DNA from: an uncultured Lachnospiraceae bacterium
Lineage (GTDB): Bacteria; Bacillota; Clostridia; Lachnospirales; Lachnospiraceae
Direction: 5' to 3'
NCBI GenBank assembly: GCA_947631625.1
Contig: CANRMA010000008.1
Span: 1-64,000, forward strand
Length of the DNA: 64,000 nucleotides
Part shown: one piece after another, positions 1 through 7,078 of the stretch
How the letters are laid out: the number at the start of each line of letters is the position of its first letter
How positions within the stretch are numbered: the first letter of the stretch is position 1
Notes under the pieces: generated by a model
The model's database searches: none
What the model was told of the DNA's origin: nothing
Seen by the model: the letters and a program-made list of their open reading frames with translations, nothing else
Program-made: the position numbers and the translations under genes

Positions 1-59
1 TTATTTTACTCTGAGGTATCTTTTTATCAACCACCTTCCTTGGAATTCCCTATATTTGA

Positions 60-87
60 ATTATACAGGAAGCTCCTCTCTATGCAA
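60..87 (-). promoter_or_regulatory. Putative sigma-A promoter pointing off the left edge
   Basis: Read on the minus strand, TTGCAT (82-87) and TATAAT (60-65) are 16 bases apart. It would drive a gene whose coding region lies left of the window. A purine-rich GGAAGG sequence near position 20 could be its ribosome site. This is a motif match only. Confidence 0.45.
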
Positions 88-173
88 TACTTATCCGAGA
101 ATAGCTTTTAAAAATAAATCAAAGTCAACCGGGCAATATACCGATCCTGTTCAGCCTGTTTATCGCAATAAAA

Positions 174-207
174 TACCCACCTATTACTGTGGACTAATAA
201 GTGGGTA
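174..207 (-). terminator. Rho-independent terminator after the GIY-YIG gene
   Basis: The arms 174-186 and 195-207 form a 13-bp stem (one G-U pair on the minus strand) around an 8-base loop, followed on the minus strand by TTTT. It lies about 145 bases past the stop of the GIY-YIG gene and before the next leftward promoter, so it is well placed to end that transcript. Confidence 0.6.
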
Positions 208-351
208 ACTTTCAAACTTTTCGTCTTAATTTAGCCTGCGCCAAATCTTTATGATAAAAATACTTCCACCGCAATCTGCTTTCGTTAATCGGCTTATCGC
301 ACAACTTAATATCAATAAATTTTCCTCACTGATGAAATCTTACATTTTTTA

Positions 352-1113
352 TTACTTTTGGTCTTTTCCCCATATATACTTGATTGGATTTTGTTCTCCG
401 CGAGAGAACAAATCGGTTACCGACTTTCCAACATATAAATCTCTTATATCTGCATCCGCAATTTTTCCAACAAACTCATACCTCGGTTTACATCTTTCAT
501 CAGTAACAAGTTCATGCCTTGTAGTGAATGTTGAAAGACCTTGAAACCACTGCATCGGTTGATATACCTCAATGACCATACCGTCATATACAGAAAAGAC
601 ATATTCAACTTTGCCTGCCTGTTCCGGCTTGACATGCCAATATCCTCTGGTGGCCTCATACAGTTCTAACGGAGTCATGTCATTCCGATATAATTTATTG
701 ATTTTGATGAGAATCACATTGTGCTTAATATCCGCCAAAGAAAGTTTCTCACACACATATCTGGCCTCAAGCATTGATACTTCAATCTTTCCGTAGGTAC
801 TGGAGTCATGCCCTCTTTGCTGATTTGTAAGATTATCAATACCAATGAGGTCAATTGCCGCCGCCTCAACCTTTAAGGCTGTTTTCTCATCCAAACCATG
901 AACAAGGATTTCAATCAGAGGTTCTTTGCCACGTTCTTTTATTTCAGCAATTTTCCTAACCTTATCATTTTCCGACTGATCACCGAGATGCTGAAATGCT
1001 CTATTTCCCTTACCTTTACCTACATAGAAAGGTTTCTTCGTATCCGGATCGGAATACACATAAACATAATAACCCAGAGCTTCAATTGTCTTAGACGAAA
1101 AATTATGCATCAC
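352..1113 (-). CDS. GIY-YIG (LEM-3-like) nuclease domain protein
   Basis: A 253-residue protein. Residues about 13-110 look like a LEM-3-type GIY-YIG domain: a YYVYVY strand, then PFYVGKGKGNRAF, then a helix with an acidic residue (VEAAAIDLIG) and a conserved Asn-Leu-Thr. GIY-YIG folds cut DNA in repair, restriction and mobile elements. Residues about 150-253 (RGYWHV, YVFSVYDGMVIEVY, RYEFVGKIAD, NPIKYI) form a second compact domain that I believe recurs with this nuclease type and may be a PUA/EVE-like reader; that is recollection and inference. The likely start is GTG at 1113, with GGAG about ten bases upstream, rather than the ATG next to it. It is a single gene after gpsA with its own terminator. 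Its biological target is unknown. Confidence 0.72.
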   Translation of the reverse strand: MMHNFSSKTIEALGYYVYVYSDPDTKKPFYVGKGKGNRAFQHLGDQSENDKVRKIAEIKERGKEPLIEILVHGLDEKTALKVEAAAIDLIGIDNLTNQQRGHDSSTYGKIEVSMLEARYVCEKLSLADIKHNVILIKINKLYRNDMTPLELYEATRGYWHVKPEQAGKVEYVFSVYDGMVIEVYQPMQWFQGLSTFTTRHELVTDERCKPRYEFVGKIADADIRDLYVGKSVTDLFSRGEQNPIKYIWGKDQK

Positions 1114-1168
1114 TATGTTTTATCTCCGAAACTAAGCTTCTTTACCCAACTTTTATTCCCAACCAAAC

Positions 1169-2176
1169 TTACCACGGTATCAGCGGATTCTCCAGTTTCT
1201 TATCCCGAAGCATCAGGCAGTTTACTGCCTCTGCAGCGGATTTGCCGTCGAAAAGCACCTCGTTTACCTGTTCTATGATAGGCAGCTGCACGTTATATTT
1301 CTTTGAAAGCCCCATAGCCGCTTTGGCGGAATACACGCCTTCTACGACCATTTTAACTTCAGCCATGGCTTCTTCCATCGTATAGCCTTTGCCTATAAGT
1401 ATGCCGGCGCGGCGGTTTCTGGAGTGCATGGAGGCGCAGGTAACTATGAGATCGCCTATGCCAGTCAGTCCGAAAAAGGTTTCCCACCTGCCGCCCATAG
1501 TGGTGCCGAGTCTGGCTATTTCTGAAATTCCTCTTGTTATAAGCGCCGCTTTTGTATTATCGCCGTATCCCAGTCCGTCCGCGATGCCTGCGGCAAGCGC
1601 GACCACGTTTTTAAGCGCGGCGCCGAGTTCTATGCCAAGCACGTCCGGGCTTATATATACGCGGAAAACTTTATTCATAAATATATTCTGAAGATACTCT
1701 GCGGTTTTTTTGCTTTTTGCGCCTACCACTATCGTAGTCGGTATTCCGCGTCCCACTTCTTCCGCATGCGACGGTCCCGACAATACCGCGACTTCCGCCT
1801 GCGGGATCTCTTCTTCTATTATCTGCGACAAAGTCATCAGTGTGCTTTCTTCTATGCCTTTGGCAACGTTGACGATAATCCGGCCTTCTTTTACATAAGG
1901 CGACATGTTTTTGGCTGTCTGTCTTGTATATGGCGACGGCACAGCCAGAACCAAAATCTCGTTATTTTTAACCGCCGCTTCAAGATCTGTGGTAAATTCC
2001 ATATCTTCCGGCAGTTTTACGCCCGGCAGTTTATCTTTATGTTCGTGTTCCTTAATGAGCATTTCGATCTCACTCTCGATAACCGACCAGACGGTCACTT
2101 TATGTTCGTTATTGCTAAGCAGGCGCGCAAGCGCTATTCCCCAGCTTCCGGCCCCTATTATACCTACATTCGCCAT
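1169..2176 (-). CDS. gpsA: NAD(P)-dependent glycerol-3-phosphate dehydrogenase
   Basis: Reduces dihydroxyacetone phosphate to sn-glycerol-3-phosphate, the backbone for phospholipids, in the cytoplasm. The N-terminus carries the dinucleotide-binding motif GIIGAGSWGIALA. Further in are NVAKGIE, LSGPSHAEEV and the catalytic-lysine region ALKNVVALAAGIADGLGYG, followed by the C-terminal GLTGIGDLIVTC. At 335 residues it has the usual length. AAAGGTG lies upstream of the ATG. It follows plsY and der closely, so glycerol-phosphate supply and its first acylation sit in one transcription unit. Confidence 0.96.
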   Translation of the reverse strand: MANVGIIGAGSWGIALARLLSNNEHKVTVWSVIESEIEMLIKEHEHKDKLPGVKLPEDMEFTTDLEAAVKNNEILVLAVPSPYTRQTAKNMSPYVKEGRIIVNVAKGIEESTLMTLSQIIEEEIPQAEVAVLSGPSHAEEVGRGIPTTIVVGAKSKKTAEYLQNIFMNKVFRVYISPDVLGIELGAALKNVVALAAGIADGLGYGDNTKAALITRGISEIARLGTTMGGRWETFFGLTGIGDLIVTCASMHSRNRRAGILIGKGYTMEEAMAEVKMVVEGVYSAKAAMGLSKKYNVQLPIIEQVNEVLFDGKSAAEAVNCLMLRDKKLENPLIPW

Positions 2177-2200
2177 ATTTTTACCGCACCTTTCTTAAGA

Positions 2201-2860
2201 TTATTTATTATCGTTTCCTTTATTTTTATGAGTCAGATATGTCTTTCGCTCTTCTCCTTTTATAAGGCGGAGAATATTTTCTTTGTGTTTAACATAGGCC
2301 ATTATCGTAAGCAAAGCAGCCACTATGTACATTTCGAACAGGTGTTCTTCGCTCGTATTGAAAACTCCGAGCTGTCCGAGCGCGACCATTTCGATCATAA
2401 ATCCGGCGTACACCAGAAGCGAGCCTAAAGATACATAATGCGTAGTAAAAAAGGTTCCGAAGAACAATATGACTCCTACCGGAATAAAGTACGGGTGAAA
2501 GGCCAGAATGAGTCCGGCCGTCGCCGCTATTCCTTTTCCGCCCTTAAAGTGCAGATAAAACGGGAAGTTGTGTCCCAGTATAGCGCCTGCCGCGGAATAG
2601 AGTTTTAAAAGATATATCATATCAGGATGGCTGTTTCCGAACAGCAGGCCCGTAACAACGATAGCAAGTATACATTTGGCTATATCGCCGAACAATACTA
2701 TAAGCCCCGCCTTGGTCCCGAGGACGCGCATGGTATTAGTCGTTCCGGCGTTTCCGCTTCCATAATTCCTGATATCTATTCCATGCAGTTTCCCGTATAT
2801 ATAAGCTGTCTGGAAAAGTCCGAAAACATATCCGATGATTAAACAAAATATCCTCTCCAC
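2201..2860 (-). CDS. plsY: Acyl-phosphate:glycerol-3-phosphate acyltransferase
   Basis: Membrane enzyme that transfers an acyl group from acyl-phosphate to glycerol-3-phosphate, giving lysophosphatidate. It partners PlsX, which is encoded at 55072-56088 in this window. Signature motifs are visible: DIRNYGSGNAGTTN near the N-terminus, the HNFPFYLHFKGGKGIA motif in the middle, and several hydrophobic segments. The 219 residues are the normal size. The start is GTG, directly abutting the der stop codon, which suggests translational coupling. The product feeds from gpsA immediately downstream. Confidence 0.95.
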   Translation of the reverse strand: MERIFCLIIGYVFGLFQTAYIYGKLHGIDIRNYGSGNAGTTNTMRVLGTKAGLIVLFGDIAKCILAIVVTGLLFGNSHPDMIYLLKLYSAAGAILGHNFPFYLHFKGGKGIAATAGLILAFHPYFIPVGVILFFGTFFTTHYVSLGSLLVYAGFMIEMVALGQLGVFNTSEEHLFEMYIVAALLTIMAYVKHKENILRLIKGEERKTYLTHKNKGNDNK

Positions 2861-4201
2861 TTAAGCTTTTTCCTTTCTTTCTCTTATAATGAATTTAAGA
2901 GGTGTGCCTCTGAAACCGAACGCTTCTCTTATCCGGTTCTCTATATATCTTGTATATGAAAAGTGCATAAGTTCTTTGTCGTTTACAAATATCACAAAAG
3001 TAGGGGGTTTTACGGAAACCTGTGTGATATAGTAAAGTCTTAAACGTTTACCCTTATCGGAAGGCGGCTGCTGCATTGCGACGGCTTCCGCCATGATCTC
3101 GTTGAGTACCCCGGTTGCGATCCTCATGGCATGGTTTTCATATACCGCGTCTATAAGCTCATACAGTTTACCCAGTCTCTGCCCGGTTACGGCTGAAATA
3201 AATGTTATTTCCGCATAAGACATAAAAGAAAGTATCTGCCTTATTTTTCCGGTAAATTCATTGACCGTTTTATTGTCTTTTTCGATCGCATCCCACTTAT
3301 TTACCGCAATAATGGCCGCCTTGCCGCGCTCATGGGCTATGCCTGCTATTTTGGCGTCCTGTTCGGTCACGCCCTCTTTGGCGTCGATGACAAGCACTAC
3401 GACGTCCGCTCTCTCAACCGCGGACACGGTACGTATTATCATGTACTTTTCAAGTTCTTCCTTAATCTTATTCTTTCGCCTGAGTCCTGCGGTATCTATA
3501 AAAACATATTCCTTTTTATTATAAACTATTTCGGTATCGACCGCATCTCTTGTAGTGCCGGCTATATCGGACACGATAAGACGGTTTTCACCTATGAGCT
3601 TATTGACGATAGATGATTTGCCTACGTTCGGTTTACCGACAATCGCCACCTTGATGCGTTCGTCCTCTTCTTCCTCTGTCGCGGCCTGCATATCAAAATG
3701 CGACGCAACCTCATCCAAGAGTTCTCCGAAACCCAGTTTGTTTACGGAGGAAATTGCAAACGGATCTCCTATCCCCAACTGATAAAATTCATATACGTCC
3801 GCCATGTATTTATTAAAATCGTCAACCTTATTTACGGCCAGAACTATCGGTTTGCCTGAACGCCGCAGCATATCCGCCACTTTGGAGTCAGCGTCCACAA
3901 GCCCCTGCTTCACATCCACCATAAATATTATAACATCAGCGGTATCGATCGCGATCTGCGCCTGCTCGCGCATCTGCGACAGTATGACGTCTTTGCTTTC
4001 AGGCTCTATTCCGCCCGTATCTATCAGGGTAAAATTCATATCAAGCCATGTGACATCGGCATATATCCTGTCTCTGGTAATGCCGGGCGTATCTTTTACT
4101 ATTGATATCTTTTCTCCGGCCAGCGCGTTAAACAGCGTGGACTTTCCTACATTCGGACGTCCGACCACCGCAACGATCGGCCTTGCTTTTTTCTTTGCCA
4201 T
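2861..4201 (-). CDS. der: Ribosome biogenesis GTPase Der (EngA)
   Basis: Essential double GTPase that assists late maturation of the 50S subunit. Two G domains in tandem are visible: the first has GRPNVGKS, DTPG and NKVD; the second has GKPNVGKS, DTAG and NKWD. A KH-like C-terminal domain ends in GTPLKFIIRERK. The 446 residues match the family. It starts a compact der-plsY-gpsA run, an order common in Firmicutes, with 23 bases separating it from the upstream DUF512 gene. Confidence 0.97.
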   Translation of the reverse strand: MAKKKARPIVAVVGRPNVGKSTLFNALAGEKISIVKDTPGITRDRIYADVTWLDMNFTLIDTGGIEPESKDVILSQMREQAQIAIDTADVIIFMVDVKQGLVDADSKVADMLRRSGKPIVLAVNKVDDFNKYMADVYEFYQLGIGDPFAISSVNKLGFGELLDEVASHFDMQAATEEEEDERIKVAIVGKPNVGKSSIVNKLIGENRLIVSDIAGTTRDAVDTEIVYNKKEYVFIDTAGLRRKNKIKEELEKYMIIRTVSAVERADVVVLVIDAKEGVTEQDAKIAGIAHERGKAAIIAVNKWDAIEKDNKTVNEFTGKIRQILSFMSYAEITFISAVTGQRLGKLYELIDAVYENHAMRIATGVLNEIMAEAVAMQQPPSDKGKRLRLYYITQVSVKPPTFVIFVNDKELMHFSYTRYIENRIREAFGFRGTPLKFIIRERKEKA

Positions 4202-4224
4202 TTTTCTCTTTCCTGTTTTATATT

Positions 4225-5580
4225 TTAGTGTTCTGACCTCTCCATATTCAGTATGGCATAAAGAAGGTCATATCCGCTTGATTTTACAATATCTGCCCTG
4301 ACTTGTAAAGACTTTTCCACATAAGAAACTGTAATATCGTCCAAAAAATAGTCTTCCCCGCTTCTTAAAACATTCTGCGGAAGCAGTATGCGATCTCCAA
4401 GCGTCCTGCCCTTTAACTGCTTGATTATATCCTGTCCTGTCAAAAGGCCGGACACCGTGATCAGCTCCCCGAAAAACTCATTTACTATCGCATAGACATG
4501 TATTTTTATCCCCGGAAAAATATCCATAACCCTATCCGCAATATCAAGCATATACGGATAAGCAAGCATTCCGGTCACAACGGAAAGTTCTTCCGTTAGT
4601 TTTTCCTTAATTTCTTTAAAATTTTCCACAGAGGATATTTCTTTAACCGCATCCTCAAATTCATCATTCATAAGCCTTAACATGCCCACGCCGTTTTCAA
4701 GCTGCAGATATCCGTCATAGCGTTCACTTTCAGGCAGTTTTTCGTCAGCCATTATATACCACTCATCGGAAGCATGTACAAAATGCAGTCCGTACTTCGG
4801 ATAGAGCTTTTTCTGCCAGCTGTGTATGCACTCCAACACTTTTTTCGCATCTTCTTTGTCAAACGGTTCTAGCGGATATAAACCTTCTCTGTATCGAGAC
4901 AGGCCCACCGGCACTACTGAGATGCTCTCAAGGATTGGAAGATATGCGCTTAAATCCGATATGCTGCGCTCCAACTCATCACCGTCATTGATGCCCTTGC
5001 AAAGCACGATCTGCCCGTTCATGGTGATACCCGCCTCATACAGCTTCTTTACACGAAGCAGCGCATCACCTGCGAAGCGGTTGTTTAGCATCATACAGCG
5101 AAGCTTGGGATCGGTAGTGTGAAAAGATATATTAATAGGCTCAAGACGGTACTTTATTATCCGGTCTATGTCGTCGTCCGACATATTGGTCAGTGTTACG
5201 TAATTACCCTGTAAAAACGAAAGCCTTGAGTCATCATCCTTAAAATAAAGCGTGTCCCTCATACCCTTAGGCATCTGGTCAATAAAGCAGAATATACACT
5301 TGTTGCGGCAGGAGCGGTAATCATCCATAAGTCCGTTTTCAAATTCTACGCCCAGATCCTCATCATAATCCTTGTCTATCTCAAGCAGCCATTCCTCGCC
5401 GTCCGCCTTGCGTATCAGGACCTCTATATACTCATCCTGAAGCAAATATTGATAGTCAAAGATATCCTTAATTTCAGTATCATTTATCTTTAAAAGGACA
5501 TCCCCCGCCTCAATGCCAAGTTCCTGCGCTATCGAATCTTTTTGTACGGTTTTAATAATGTGTGTTATGTTATTTGTCAT
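4225..5580 (-). CDS. DUF512 protein with PDZ and Fe-S cluster motifs
   Basis: The 451-residue protein starts with a PDZ-like region (about residues 5-65; IAQELGIEAGDVLLKIN) followed by a C91-x3-C95-x2-C98 motif of the radical-SAM type and a DUF512 C-terminal half (GYLQLENGVGMLR, VTGMLAYPYM, TVSGLLTGQDI). The family is annotated as a putative Fe-S oxidoreductase and is widespread in Clostridia and cyanobacteria. Its reaction is not established. It is commonly found next to der, as here. There are no membrane segments or signal peptide, so it is cytoplasmic. Confidence 0.88.
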   Translation of the reverse strand: MTNNITHIIKTVQKDSIAQELGIEAGDVLLKINDTEIKDIFDYQYLLQDEYIEVLIRKADGEEWLLEIDKDYDEDLGVEFENGLMDDYRSCRNKCIFCFIDQMPKGMRDTLYFKDDDSRLSFLQGNYVTLTNMSDDDIDRIIKYRLEPINISFHTTDPKLRCMMLNNRFAGDALLRVKKLYEAGITMNGQIVLCKGINDGDELERSISDLSAYLPILESISVVPVGLSRYREGLYPLEPFDKEDAKKVLECIHSWQKKLYPKYGLHFVHASDEWYIMADEKLPESERYDGYLQLENGVGMLRLMNDEFEDAVKEISSVENFKEIKEKLTEELSVVTGMLAYPYMLDIADRVMDIFPGIKIHVYAIVNEFFGELITVSGLLTGQDIIKQLKGRTLGDRILLPQNVLRSGEDYFLDDITVSYVEKSLQVRADIVKSSGYDLLYAILNMERSEH

Positions 5581-5653
5581 TTTATTTCCTTATTTATTAT
5601 ATTTATTATGTCTTTATTTTTTATGCCTAAATTCAGATTTTGCTATGTTTGAC

Positions 5654-5740
5654 CTTTTTATAGGTTTAATTAGTAAAATATTTTTATGAATTTATTACGT
5701 GCAATCTTTTTACGGGTTTATTTTGTAAAATATTTTTACA
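5654..5740 (+). repeat. Imperfect 35-bp direct repeat upstream of prs
   Basis: Two AT-rich copies, 5654-5688 and 5706-5740, differ at only a few positions and start 52 bases apart, about five helical turns. They lie some 75 bases upstream of the prs promoter. They could be an operator or a curved upstream element. I do not recognise a known box such as PurR. Confidence 0.5.
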
Positions 5741-5816
5741 GTTTTCCAAGTTCTCTGAGCTATTTAATAATTTGCTCAAGATAAAACTTTTTCATATTAA
5801 TAATACCCGAAAATTC

Positions 5817-5845
5817 TTGACGTGTCACTACCGTAATGTTATAAA
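5817..5845 (+). promoter_or_regulatory. Sigma-A promoter of prs
   Basis: TTGACG (5817-5822) and TATAAA (5840-5845) are separated by 17 bases. A strong ribosome site GGGAGGAG follows at 5852-5859, seven bases before the ATG at 5866. It is one of the clearest promoters in the window. Confidence 0.82.
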
Positions 5846-5865
5846 ATAATTGGGAGGAGAAAAAT

Positions 5866-7059
5866 ATGCCTAATATAGAACAGCTAAAGACCGCAATGCC
5901 GGTTGCGCCGATCCAGCTTTTAACGACCAGCGCGGCATATGCGCTTGCACAAAAAATCAATAAATATCTGGTGGAATTCAGACAAAATATAAATAACAGC
6001 TTTAAGAACGATCCCGCCTTTTACGGATATATGGAAAATAATTATCTTTACGAGGTGCCCTGCCCGCGCTTTGGAAGCGGCGAAGGCAAGGCGGTGTTGG
6101 ACGCTTCCGTAAGGGGCAAGGATATTTTTATACTGACCGATGTATGCAATCACAGCATTACATATCAAATGAACGGTTTTACCAATCATATGTCGCCCGA
6201 CGATCATTATCAGGATCTAAAGAGAATCATTTCCGCCATTAACGGCAGAGCCCACCGCATAAATGTTATTATGCCTTTTCTCTATGAAGGAAGGCAGCAT
6301 AAAAGAAACGGGCGCGAATCCTTAGACTGCGCTTATGCAATTAAGGAGCTTATGAATATGGGGGTATCCAATTTCATAACTTTTGACGCTCACGATCCCA
6401 GAGTGCAGAATTCCGTTCCGTTAAAGGGCTTTGACAACTATTCCCCTCATTATCAGTTTATGAGGGCGCTGTTACATACGGAAGACGATCTTTTGATAGA
6501 CAAGGAGCACACCATAGTTATAAGCCCTGATGAGGGCGCTCTTGACAGAGCCGTATATTTTGCGAACGTACTCGGCGTGGATACAGGTATGTTTTATAAA
6601 AGGCGCGACTACTCTACCATAGTCAACGGCAAAAACCCCATAGTTGCGCATGAATTTTTAGGGGATAACATAGACGGAAAAGACGTTATCATAATAGACG
6701 ATATGATCTCTTCCGGCGGAAGCATGATAGATACCGCCAGACAGCTTAAAAAAATGAATGCCAAACGTGTGTTCATCTGCGCCGCATTCGGTTTATTCAC
6801 AGACGGGCTTTCGGCGTTTGACGAGGCTTATGAGAAGTGCTATTTCGACCGCATCATCACTACCAACCTGTGTTATCAGCCGCCTGAGCTTATGAGTAAG
6901 CCCTATTATCAGGAGGCCGATATGAGTAAGTTCATTGCTACCATAATCAATTTCATGAACCACGACGTATCGATGTCGAATATCTATACTCCGACCGAAA
7001 AGATACATAAAATACTTGCAAAATATAATAACCGCGAAGAAGGAGCCCTGGACGCTTAA
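5866..7059 (+). CDS. prs: Ribose-phosphate pyrophosphokinase (long form)
   Basis: Makes phosphoribosyl pyrophosphate from ribose 5-phosphate and ATP, the entry to purine, pyrimidine, histidine and tryptophan synthesis. The phosphoribosyl-binding loop is DVIIIDDMISSGGSMID, preceded by the family motifs ISPDEGALDRA and FDAHDPRVQNSVPLKGFDNY. At 397 residues it is about 80 longer than the classical enzyme of about 315. This longer type is, as far as I recall, usual in Clostridia. It is one of two plus-strand genes here, has its own promoter and terminator, and converges on the sensor kinase gene. Confidence 0.93.
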   Translation: MPNIEQLKTAMPVAPIQLLTTSAAYALAQKINKYLVEFRQNINNSFKNDPAFYGYMENNYLYEVPCPRFGSGEGKAVLDASVRGKDIFILTDVCNHSITYQMNGFTNHMSPDDHYQDLKRIISAINGRAHRINVIMPFLYEGRQHKRNGRESLDCAYAIKELMNMGVSNFITFDAHDPRVQNSVPLKGFDNYSPHYQFMRALLHTEDDLLIDKEHTIVISPDEGALDRAVYFANVLGVDTGMFYKRRDYSTIVNGKNPIVAHEFLGDNIDGKDVIIIDDMISSGGSMIDTARQLKKMNAKRVFICAAFGLFTDGLSAFDEAYEKCYFDRIITTNLCYQPPELMSKPYYQEADMSKFIATIINFMNHDVSMSNIYTPTEKIHKILAKYNNREEGALDA

Positions 7060-7078
7060 GTCCAAGGCTCCCTTTTTT
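7042..7078 (+). terminator. Rho-independent terminator of prs
   Basis: A 12-bp stem with one mismatch (7042-7053 with 7060-7071) is followed by a run of six T. The left arm covers the last prs codons and the T run reaches the stop codon of the convergent sensor kinase gene, so the two genes end within about 20 bases of each other. Confidence 0.85.

Larger units (their letters stand above)
1..351. other. Intergenic region without a supported gene
   Basis: No open frame here combines a start, a ribosome site and recognisable protein content. The stretch holds a terminator-like hairpin (174-207) and a promoter-like pair of hexamers (60-87), both on the minus strand. A short minus-strand frame of about 37 codons (roughly 233-343) has peptide-like composition but no convincing start. 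It could be a gene remnant or chance. Confidence 0.5.

Noticed and set aside
233..343. Short minus-strand frame with protein-like composition near the left edge
   Set aside because: No usable start codon or ribosome site; might be a remnant but cannot be supported.
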